A stretch of DNA of 12,798 nucleotides from Bacillota bacterium (GTDB taxonomy: Bacteria > Bacillota > Clostridia > Clostridiales > Clostridiaceae). The stretch lies in NCBI GenBank assembly GCA_023424785.1, contig JAFADP010000077.1, positions 1-12,798 of the forward strand. The letters run 5' to 3'. Positions 6,702 to 12,798 of this stretch are shown here, piece after piece. The translations under genes and the position numbers were made by a program. The notes below the pieces were generated by a model. That model was not told the DNA's origin, made no database searches, and was given only the letters and a program-made list of their open reading frames with translations. Within the stretch, counting starts at the first letter, position 1. Each line of letters begins with the position of its first letter.

Positions 6702-6721
6702 TATTCAGTAAATTCTGAATA
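6702..6721 (+). repeat. Inverted repeat upstream of the hpf promoter
   Basis: TATTCAG-TAAATT-CTGAATA is a perfect 7-bp inverted repeat with a 6-nt spacer. It ends 6 nt before the predicted -35 box of hpf. The spacing and symmetry fit a dimeric regulator site, but I cannot name the regulator. The match to the CodY consensus is poor. Confidence 0.4.
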
Positions 6722-6727
6722 GACAGA

Positions 6728-6756
6728 TTGATTAAATATAGGTTAAATGGTAAAAT
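6728..6756 (+). promoter_or_regulatory. Predicted sigma-A promoter of hpf
   Basis: TTGATT (6728-6733) and TAAAAT (6751-6756) are separated by 17 nt. Transcription would begin near 6763 and give a leader of about 70 nt. The leader has an extra AAAGGAG (6769-6775) not followed by a start codon and a small hairpin just after it. I see no convincing general-stress or SigH promoter, although hpf is often stress-controlled in Bacillus. Confidence 0.55.
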
Positions 6757-6831
6757 ATAGACAATACAAAGGAGAAAGTTAAGAAACTTCTAGTGTATTA
6801 TCTATAGAACATTTAGAGAGGGGCTGAATTT

Positions 6832-7377
6832 ATGAAAGTGACAGTAATTGCTAAAAACATAGAATTAACACCATCAATAAAAGAAATGGTTGAAAAGAAA
6901 ATTTCTAAGATGGACAAGTATTTTGGACCAGATGTAGAAGCAAGAGCAACATTAAGCGTACAAAAAAATAGACAAATTATTGAAGTCACTATACCTTTTA
7001 ATGGAGTTATATTAAGAGGAGAAGAAGGTACTGATGATTTATATAAGTCTATAGATTTAGTTGAGGAAAAGTTAGAAAGACAAATTAGAAAGCAAAAAAC
7101 TAAGCTTGCTAGAAAAAATTCAACAGGATCTTTAAGATTTCCTGATTTTAATTCAATAGAATTTAGTGAAGATGAAGTGGAGGAAGCTGAGGGGCCAAAA
7201 GTTGTTAAGACCAAGAGTTTCGATGTTAAACCAATGTCATCAGAAGAAGCTATATTACAAATGGAATTATTGGGACATAACTTCTTTGTATATAAGGATT
7301 GGAAGAGTAGCAGAGTAAATGTAGTATATAAGAGAAAAGATGGTAATTACGGTTTAATAGAACCTGAATATCAATAG
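6832..7377 (+). CDS. hpf: Ribosome hibernation promoting factor, long form
   Basis: Binds the small-subunit decoding region and pairs 70S ribosomes into inactive 100S dimers during slow growth or starvation. At 181 residues it is the long form typical of Firmicutes. The N-terminal S30AE domain (about 1-95) begins MKVTVIAKNIELTPSIKEMV and has the basic helix LERQIRKQKTKLARK (81-95). An acidic linker (110-120) follows. The C-terminal dimerisation domain (about 125-181) carries EAILQMELLGHNFFVY and YKRKDGNYGLIEP. The ribosome binding site GAGAGGGG stands 8 nt before the ATG. It is a single-gene unit with its own promoter and terminator, next to secA as in B. subtilis (yvyD-secA). Confidence 0.96.
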   Translation: MKVTVIAKNIELTPSIKEMVEKKISKMDKYFGPDVEARATLSVQKNRQIIEVTIPFNGVILRGEEGTDDLYKSIDLVEEKLERQIRKQKTKLARKNSTGSLRFPDFNSIEFSEDEVEEAEGPKVVKTKSFDVKPMSSEEAILQMELLGHNFFVYKDWKSSRVNVVYKRKDGNYGLIEPEYQ

Positions 7378-7386
7378 AATTTTATT

Positions 7387-7424
7387 TCCATAAGCAATAT
7401 GAATATTGCTTATGGATTTTTTTT
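7387..7424 (+). terminator. Intrinsic terminator of hpf
   Basis: A 14-bp perfect stem (7387-7400 with 7403-7416, arms CCATAAGCAATAT and ATATTGCTTATGG plus one closing pair) is followed by eight T. It begins 9 nt after the hpf stop codon and is one of the strongest terminators in the window. Confidence 0.93.
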
Positions 7425-7495
7425 ATAAATAGAGAGAAATGAGTGTTAATATTTAGGATAATTAGCTTTAAAATGTTAATTCATACGTATAAAAC

Positions 7496-7525
7496 TTGAA
7501 ACTAGTAATAATATAATGTTATAAT
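7496..7525 (+). promoter_or_regulatory. Predicted sigma-A promoter of secA
   Basis: TTGAAA (7496-7501) and a perfect TATAAT (7520-7525) are separated by 18 nt. Transcription would start near 7532, about 60 nt before the secA ATG. Confidence 0.7.
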
Positions 7526-7593
7526 TACTTAAATAAATAAAAGAAATAATATATTTAACTATAAATGATAAGATGAATTGAGAGGATGAAATT

Positions 7594-10119
7594 ATGGGAC
7601 TTTTTAAATCAATATTTAAGTCATATAGTGAGAGAGAGGTTAAGAGGGTTGAACCTATCGCTAATAAGGTTTTAGCATTAGAAGAAAGCATGCAAAAATT
7701 AACTGATGAACAACTTCAAGCTAAAACTAATGAATTTAAGGAAAGATTATCTAAAGGTGAAACTTTAGATGATATATTAGTAGAAGCTTTTGCTGTAGTT
7801 AGAGAAGCATCTGGAAGAGTATTAAACATGAAACATTATAAAGAACAGATTATTGGAGGTATAGTACTTCATCAAGGTAGAATTGCTGAAATGAAAACTG
7901 GTGAAGGTAAGACATTAGTTGCTACATTACCTGCATATCTAAATGGATTATTAGGTAAAGGTGTTCATGTTATAACAGTTAATGATTATCTTGCATCAAC
8001 TCAAATGGAAGAGATGAGTAAATTATATAACTTCTTAGGATTAACAACTGGTGTTATAGTTCATGGTTTAACTAATGAACAAAGAAGAGAAGCATATAAT
8101 GCAGATATTACTTATGGAACTAACAATGAATTTGGATTTGATTACTTAAGAGATAACATGGTTATTTATAAGGAAGAAAGAGTTCAAAGAGTACTTAATT
8201 ATTGTATAGTAGACGAGGTTGATTCTATTCTTATTGATGAAGCGAGAACTCCACTTATAATTTCAGGTGCAGGAGAGAAATCAACAGAATTTTATAAGGT
8301 TGCTGACTATTTTGTAAAGACTCTAAGAGCAGACGAAGATTATACAATAGATGAAGAAGCAAATGCAGTTATGTTAACTGATTCTGGTGTTGAAAAAGCT
8401 GAAAAGACATTTAAGATTGATAACTATGCAGATGCAGAGAATATGTCTCTTCAACATTACATAACTCAAGCCTTAAAAGCTAACTATTCAATGAGAATAG
8501 ATAAGGACTATATGGTTAAAAATGGAGAAGTAATTATAGTTGACGAATTTACAGGAAGACTTATGGAAGGAAGAAGATATTCAGATGGTCTTCATCAAGC
8601 AATTGAAGCTAAAGAGGGAGTTAAGATAGCTAGAGAATCTAAAACTCTTGCAACTATTACATTCCAAAATTACTTTAGAATGTATGCTAAGCTATCTGGT
8701 ATGACAGGTACTGCTTTAACAGAAGAAGAAGAATTTAGAGAAATATATGGCTTAGATGTTATAGTTGTTCCAACTCATAGACCTGTAGCTAGAATAGATT
8801 ATTCAGACGTAATTTATTTAAATGAAAAAGGTAAATTTAATGCAATAGTAGAAGATATAATAGAAACACATAAAAAAGGTCAACCAGTATTGATTGGTAC
8901 AGTAAGTGTTGAAAAATCTGAACAACTTTCAAATGTATTAAAAAAGAGAGGAATTCCACACCAAGTATTAAATGCGAAATATCATGAGCAAGAAGCTGAA
9001 ATTATTAGTCATGCAGGTGAGCTTGGCATGGTTACTATAGCTACTAATATGGCAGGTAGAGGTACTGATATTAAGCTTGGAGAAGGAGTGCTTGAAGTAG
9101 GTGGACTTAAGATAATAGGTACTGCTAGACATGAATCTAGAAGAATTGATAATCAATTAAGAGGGCGTGCTGGTAGACAGGGAGATCCAGGTTCATCAAG
9201 ATTTTATATATCACTAGATGATGATTTAATGAGAATTTTTGGATCAGAAAGAATTCAAGGCGTTGTTGAGAAGCTAGGTTTAGAAGAAGATGACGCTATA
9301 GAAAATAAAATAATAACTAAGCAAATAGAAAATGCTCAAAAGAAGGTTGAAGGTAACAACTTTAATATAAGAAAAACATTATTAGGTTATGATGATGTTA
9401 TGAATATGCAAAGAGAGATCATATATAAACAAAGATCTGAAGTTCTTGAAGGTGAGGATATTAAAGATCAGATTCTAAGCATGACAAAAGAAGTTATATC
9501 TACAGCTGTTAATGCTCATTTAAATAATGTAGAAGAAAATATTGAAGAAGAATTAAAGAAATTATTAACATATTTAGATGGAATATGTGTTCCAGCATCA
9601 ATGGTAAGTGTAGATGAGTTAGCTAATCTTTCAAATGAGGAAATATCAGAAAAATTATATAAGATAGCATCTGATTTATATGAAGCTAAAGAAGAAGAAT
9701 TTGGTTCAGAAAAAATGAGAGAAATAGAAAGAGTTATACTTCTTAGAACAGTTGACTCTAAGTGGATGGATCATATAGATAATATGGATCACTTAAAACA
9801 AGGTATAGGTCTTAGAGCATTTAAACAACAAGATCCAGCTCAAGCATATCAAATGGAAGGTAGTGAAATGTTTGAAGATATGATTCAAAATATTAAGCTA
9901 GATACAGTTAAGTATATATTCCATGTACAAGTAGAAAAGGCTCCAGAAAGAGAAAGAGTAGTTAAAGAAGTAGCTGCATCTCATGCAAGTGCTAGTGGAG
10001 AAGATGAGTCTTCAAAAAAGAAAGAACCAGTAAGAAAACAAGTACAAACAGGAAGAAATGAACTTTGCCCATGTGGAAGTGGTAAAAAGTATAAAAATTG
10101 TTGTGGAAGAGAAGTATAA
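7594..10119 (+). CDS. secA: Preprotein translocase ATPase subunit SecA
   Basis: The motor that drives unfolded preproteins through the SecYEG channel at the cytoplasmic membrane. At 841 residues it has the standard Firmicute SecA length and is complete. Visible features are Walker A MKTGEGKT (100-107), the Walker B region DEVDSILIDEAR (207-218), NMAGRGTDIKLG and LRGRAGRQGDPGSSRF (from 522) in the second nucleotide-binding domain, and the helical scaffold and wing region after about 600. The C-terminal zinc-binding tail CPCGSGKKYKNCC (825-837) is the SecB/lipid-interacting motif. The ribosome binding site GAGAGGATG lies just before the ATG. It has its own promoter. A stem-loop without a T-tract lies between secA and prfB, so partial read-through into prfB is likely. 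Confidence 0.99.
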   Translation: MGLFKSIFKSYSEREVKRVEPIANKVLALEESMQKLTDEQLQAKTNEFKERLSKGETLDDILVEAFAVVREASGRVLNMKHYKEQIIGGIVLHQGRIAEMKTGEGKTLVATLPAYLNGLLGKGVHVITVNDYLASTQMEEMSKLYNFLGLTTGVIVHGLTNEQRREAYNADITYGTNNEFGFDYLRDNMVIYKEERVQRVLNYCIVDEVDSILIDEARTPLIISGAGEKSTEFYKVADYFVKTLRADEDYTIDEEANAVMLTDSGVEKAEKTFKIDNYADAENMSLQHYITQALKANYSMRIDKDYMVKNGEVIIVDEFTGRLMEGRRYSDGLHQAIEAKEGVKIARESKTLATITFQNYFRMYAKLSGMTGTALTEEEEFREIYGLDVIVVPTHRPVARIDYSDVIYLNEKGKFNAIVEDIIETHKKGQPVLIGTVSVEKSEQLSNVLKKRGIPHQVLNAKYHEQEAEIISHAGELGMVTIATNMAGRGTDIKLGEGVLEVGGLKIIGTARHESRRIDNQLRGRAGRQGDPGSSRFYISLDDDLMRIFGSERIQGVVEKLGLEEDDAIENKIITKQIENAQKKVEGNNFNIRKTLLGYDDVMNMQREIIYKQRSEVLEGEDIKDQILSMTKEVISTAVNAHLNNVEENIEEELKKLLTYLDGICVPASMVSVDELANLSNEEISEKLYKIASDLYEAKEEEFGSEKMREIERVILLRTVDSKWMDHIDNMDHLKQGIGLRAFKQQDPAQAYQMEGSEMFEDMIQNIKLDTVKYIFHVQVEKAPERERVVKEVAASHASASGEDESSKKKEPVRKQVQTGRNELCPCGSGKKYKNCCGREV

Positions 10120-10133
10120 TTAATATAATAAGT

Positions 10134-10167
10134 ATAATAGACTACCCTTATTAAGGTAGTCTATTAT
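10134..10167 (+). repeat. Strong stem-loop between secA and prfB, without a T-tract
   Basis: ATAATAGACTACC (10134-10146) pairs perfectly with GGTAGTCTATTAT (10155-10167) around an 8-nt loop. The bases after it are GCTTAAAAG, not a T-run, so it is a poor terminator. It may act as a partial attenuator, an RNA processing site or a 3' end stabiliser of secA mRNA. The prfB ATG follows 33 nt later and no convincing promoter lies between. Confidence 0.7.
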
Positions 10168-10200
10168 GCTTAAAAGAATTGTTAATATAGAGGTGATATT

Positions 10201-11308
10201 ATGAATATAGAATTGGAAAAAGAGATAAGTAAAATTCCTGTTCTAAAAGCAAATATAGAGGAAATGAGGGCTTCTCTTTGACAAGGAAGCACTTGAAAAA
10301 AGGGTTACAGAATTAGACTTTCAAATGCAAGAAAATGGTTTTTGGGATGATATAAAAAGAGCTGAGGAAGTAACTAAAGAAAGTAGACGTATTAAAGATA
10401 AGCTTGATAGGTATAATAATTTAGTTCAATCCTTAGAAGATGTAGAAGTATTATATGAAATAATGGAAAGTGATGATAATGAATCAGCACAAGAGATAAT
10501 ACAAGAAATTATAAGAATTGAAAAAGATATTAATGATTATAAAATAGAAATACTTTTATCTGGAGAATATGATAAAAATGATGCAATATTAAGCCTTCAT
10601 GTTGGTGTAGGTGGAGCAGATGCAAATGATTGGACATCTATGCTATTAAGAATGTATACAAGATGGTGTGAGAAAAAAGGTTTCTCATTAGAAACTATAG
10701 AGTTGCAAGAAGGTGATGAAGCTGGTATTAAAAGTGTTACATTAAGAGTGAAGGGAGATAACGCTTATGGATACTTAAAAGCTGAAAAAGGAATTCATAG
10801 ATTAGTTAGAATATCTCCATTTAATGCTAATGGTAAAAGACAAACATCATTTGCTTCAGTAGAAGTATTACCAGAATTAACACAAGATCAAGATATAGAT
10901 ATTAAAAGTGAAGATTTAAAAATTGATACTTATAGGGCAGGCGGAGCTGGTGGACAACACGTTAATAAAACAGAGTCTGCAATAAGAATTACACATATAC
11001 CAACAGGTATAGTTGTACAATGTCAAAATGAAAGAAGCCAGTTTTCAAATCGTGATACGGCAATGTCCATGTTAAAATCTAAGCTTATTGAATTAAAAGA
11101 GAGAGCTCATAAAGAGAAGATAGAAGACTTAACAGGGGAACTTAAGGATATGGGATGGGGAAGTCAAATAAGATCTTATGTATTCCACCCATATAATATG
11201 GTAAAAGATCATAGAACAAATATAGAAACATCAAATGTAACAGCAGTTATGGATGGAGACTTAGATATGTTCATTAATGGTTTTTTATCAGCTGAAAGTA
11301 GTAATTAA
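10201..11308 (+). CDS. prfB: Peptide chain release factor 2 (programmed +1 frameshift)
   Basis: Releases the finished peptide at UGA and UAA stop codons. Translation starts at the ATG at 10201, preceded by GAGGTGAT, and runs 26 codons to CTT TGA C at 10276-10282. Slippage from CTT to TTT lets the ribosome read GAC next (10280) and continue to 11308, giving 368 residues in total. The frameshift site has an internal AGG codon (10267-10269) three codons before the CTT, as in E. coli. This is the classic autoregulatory design: low RF2 makes the UGA slow to be read, so frameshifting and RF2 production rise. Functional motifs are the UGA-recognition SPF (205-207) and the catalytic GGQ (250-252). 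The internal ATG at 10325 is not the true start. The protein is complete and not a pseudogene. Confidence 0.98.
10267..10282 (+). promoter_or_regulatory. prfB programmed frameshift site
   Basis: AGGGCTTCTCTTTGAC contains the Shine-Dalgarno-like AGGG stimulator, the slippery CTT-T and the in-frame TGA stop (10279-10281) followed by C, the weakest UGA context. Reading in the +1 frame after CTT continues into the rest of RF2. Confidence 0.97.
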
Positions 11309-11330
11309 TAGTTGGTTAAGGGGAGAATAT

Positions 11331-11990
11331 ATGAAGAACATAAGAGCAGTAATATTTGATATGGATGGATTAATATTAGATTCTGAAAAAATAGCATTTA
11401 AATGTTTTAAAAAAGTACTTAGTGAATATGGATATGAAATGTCAGAATCATATTATCTAACTTTAATAGGAACAAATTCAAAGGGAACAAAAGAAGCTAT
11501 GTTAAATAGGTATGGTAGTTGGTTTCCATTTGAAGTAATATATGAAGAAGTTTTGAATTTAATTGCAAAAGAAATAGAGGAAAATGGAGTAGATTTAAAA
11601 GTAGGAGTAATAGAATTAATAGATTACTTAATAGAATGTGGTTATAAGATTGCTGTTGCTACATCAACCCATAGAAGTAAGGCAGAAAAATTATTAAAAT
11701 TAGTAAATGTAAAAGATAAACTTAATTTTATAATTTGTGGTGATGATATAGTTGATTCAAAACCTAATCCAGAAATATTTTTAAAAGCAGCACAAGGGCT
11801 TGGAGTAGACCCTAAAGAATGTATTGTACTTGAAGATTCTAAAGCAGGAATTGAAGCAGCATTTAGAGCAGGTATGAAGGGTATAAACATACCTGATATG
11901 AAAAAACCAGATAGCGAAATGAAGGATAAGGCATTTAAGATATTTGATAGCTTATTAGATGTAAAAAAATATATAGAAAATAATAGATAA
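11331..11990 (+). CDS. HAD-superfamily hydrolase, beta-phosphoglucomutase-like
   Basis: A 219-residue cytoplasmic phosphatase or phosphomutase of the haloacid dehalogenase superfamily. All four motifs are present: nucleophile FDMDG (Asp10 and Asp12), motif II Thr111-Ser112 in VATSTH, motif III Lys144 in DSKPNPEIF and motif IV LEDS (Glu168-Asp169). An inserted helical cap after motif I (about 18-85) and the GLILDSE segment point to the subfamily of beta-phosphoglucomutase, phosphoglycolate phosphatase and sugar phosphatases. The substrate cannot be decided from sequence. The ATG at 11331 is chosen because AAGGGGAGA stands just before it. A longer start at 11277 would overlap prfB. It follows prfB by 22 nt and is probably co-transcribed with it. 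Confidence 0.9.
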   Translation: MKNIRAVIFDMDGLILDSEKIAFKCFKKVLSEYGYEMSESYYLTLIGTNSKGTKEAMLNRYGSWFPFEVIYEEVLNLIAKEIEENGVDLKVGVIELIDYLIECGYKIAVATSTHRSKAEKLLKLVNVKDKLNFIICGDDIVDSKPNPEIFLKAAQGLGVDPKECIVLEDSKAGIEAAFRAGMKGINIPDMKKPDSEMKDKAFKIFDSLLDVKKYIENNR

Positions 11991-11999
11991 TAGACTTTT

Positions 12000-12032
12000 A
12001 AATAGTGTAACATTAATGTTACACTATTTTTT
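12000..12032 (+). terminator. Palindromic intrinsic terminator after the HAD gene
   Basis: A perfect palindrome of 30 bp (12000-12029, half-site AAATAGTGTAACATT) ends in a T-run to 12032. It can form an 11-bp stem with a 6-nt loop. It lies 9 nt after the HAD stop codon and closes the unit. Confidence 0.88.
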
Positions 12033-12059
12033 GTTAAATTTGTTATAAAAGTTTATAAT
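12031..12059 (+). promoter_or_regulatory. Predicted sigma-A promoter of tex
   Basis: TTGTTA (12031-12036) and a perfect TATAAT (12054-12059) are separated by 17 nt. Transcription would start near 12066, leaving about 27 nt before the ATG. The -35 box touches the end of the preceding terminator. Confidence 0.7.
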
Positions 12060-12092
12060 AAAATAGTAAATTATAAATATTGGAGGATATAT

Positions 12093-12798
12093 ATGTTAGA
12101 TATTCAAGAGAGATTAGCTAAAGAATTTACACTTAAGCTTAATCAAATTACAAATGTAATAGAAATGTTAGATGAAGGAAACACGGTTCCTTTCATTGCT
12201 AGATATAGAAAGGAAAGGACAGGGGGACTTTCTGATGAGATTTTAAGAAAATTATCTGAAAGATTAGTTTACTTAAGAAACCTTGAAGAAAGAAAAGCAG
12301 ACGTGTTAAGACTTATAGAAGAGCAAGGAAAGCTTACAAATGAAATATCTATTTCACTTAAGAATGCAGAAACTTTAACAGAAGTAGAAGATATATATAG
12401 ACCATTTAAACCTAAGAAAAGAACTAGAGCAATTATAGCTAAGGAAAAAGGCTTAGAGCCTCTAGCACAATTAATTATTGAGGGAAGTTTTAACGGAGAT
12501 TTAGATAGTGAAGCTTTAAAATATATTAATGAAGATAAAGGCGTAAAAGATAAAGATGAAGCATTGGCGGGAGCTATTGATATTATAGCAGAGGTAATAT
12601 CTGAAGAGGCAAAGTATAGAAAGTATATAAGAGAGTTAGTCATGAGAGAAGGTAAGATAGAATCTAAAGGAAAGAGTGAAGAAACTACACCTTATGAGAT
12701 GTACTATGATTACAGCGAGCAAGTTCGAAATATACCACCTCATAGAATACTAGCTATTAATAGAGGTGAAAAAGAAAAGATATTAACAGTAAAAATAC
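12093..12798 (+). CDS. tex: Tex family S1-domain RNA-binding transcription accessory protein, N-terminal part
   Basis: Only 235 codons are in the window, of about 720 in a full Tex protein. The start matches Tex: KLNQITNVIEMLDEGNTVPFIARYRKERTGGLSDE is highly characteristic (positions about 15-50), and EDIYRPFKPKKRTRA (about 95-109) is a second conserved block. Tex is a conserved nucleic-acid-binding protein known to affect transcription and gene expression, with an N-terminal helix-turn-helix region, a YqgF-like domain, helix-hairpin-helix motifs and a C-terminal S1 domain. Those later domains lie beyond the window. TGGAGG precedes the ATG by 8 nt. The reading frame is open to the last base, so the truncation is only the window edge. 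Confidence 0.95.
   Translation, partial: MLDIQERLAKEFTLKLNQITNVIEMLDEGNTVPFIARYRKERTGGLSDEILRKLSERLVYLRNLEERKADVLRLIEEQGKLTNEISISLKNAETLTEVEDIYRPFKPKKRTRAIIAKEKGLEPLAQLIIEGSFNGDLDSEALKYINEDKGVKDKDEALAGAIDIIAEVISEEAKYRKYIRELVMREGKIESKGKSEETTPYEMYYDYSEQVRNIPPHRILAINRGEKEKILTVKI

Noticed and set aside
10201..10324. prfB as a broken gene because of the in-frame TGA
   Set aside because: The stop sits in the conserved programmed +1 frameshift site, and the downstream frame is a complete RF2 with SPF and GGQ motifs.
11277..11330. Upstream start for the HAD gene
   Set aside because: It overlaps prfB, has no ribosome binding site and adds residues absent from the family. The ATG at 11331 has a strong site.
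1..12798. CRISPR array, insertion sequence or toxin-antitoxin system
   Set aside because: No spaced direct repeats, transposase, terminal inverted repeats or paired small toxin genes are visible on either strand.

Overview
The window has two parts of very different composition. Bases 1 to about 830 are GC-rich: 38 of 60 bases are G or C at 121-180. On the minus strand they carry the start of a ribosomal S10 operon (rpsJ, then a truncated rplC), and on the plus strand a strong promoter that leads into a tRNA-Val. From about 900 to the end the DNA is very AT-rich (14 of 60 G or C at 5041-5100), with A/T-ending codons and purine-rich ribosome binding sites. This is typical of Clostridium sensu stricto, possibly near the C. 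perfringens/C. butyricum group (inference from composition and gene content only). The change falls across the tRNA-Val gene, whose acceptor stem has an A-G mismatch. The simplest reading is an assembly chimera in which two Firmicute genomes were joined through a conserved tRNA sequence.

Layout: rplC (partial) and rpsJ on the minus strand, with a promoter and a leader of about 230 nt; a plus-strand promoter; tRNA-Val(UAC), tRNA-Thr(UGU), tRNA-Tyr(GUA) and a terminator; a SAM-I (S-box) riboswitch with its own terminator controlling metK; a recD2 / ComFA-like / comFC transcription unit; hpf (long form); secA; prfB with a programmed +1 frameshift; a HAD-family hydrolase; and the first third of tex, cut by the window end. 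Almost all of these units are closed by clear intrinsic terminators.

Most genes are core housekeeping functions: methyl donor synthesis (metK), DNA helicase and repair (recD2), ribosome hibernation (hpf), protein export (secA), and translation termination (prfB). The order comF genes - hpf - secA - prfB matches the B. subtilis neighbourhood comFA-comFB-comFC-(flagellar genes)-yvyD-secA-prfB, without comFB and the flagellar block. The most interesting gene is the unnamed reading frame at 4938-5945. By position and residual motif pattern it looks like a ComFA helicase that has lost its zinc finger, its Walker A lysine and its motif VI arginines, while its partner comFC remains intact. I see no mobile element, CRISPR array or wholly new system.
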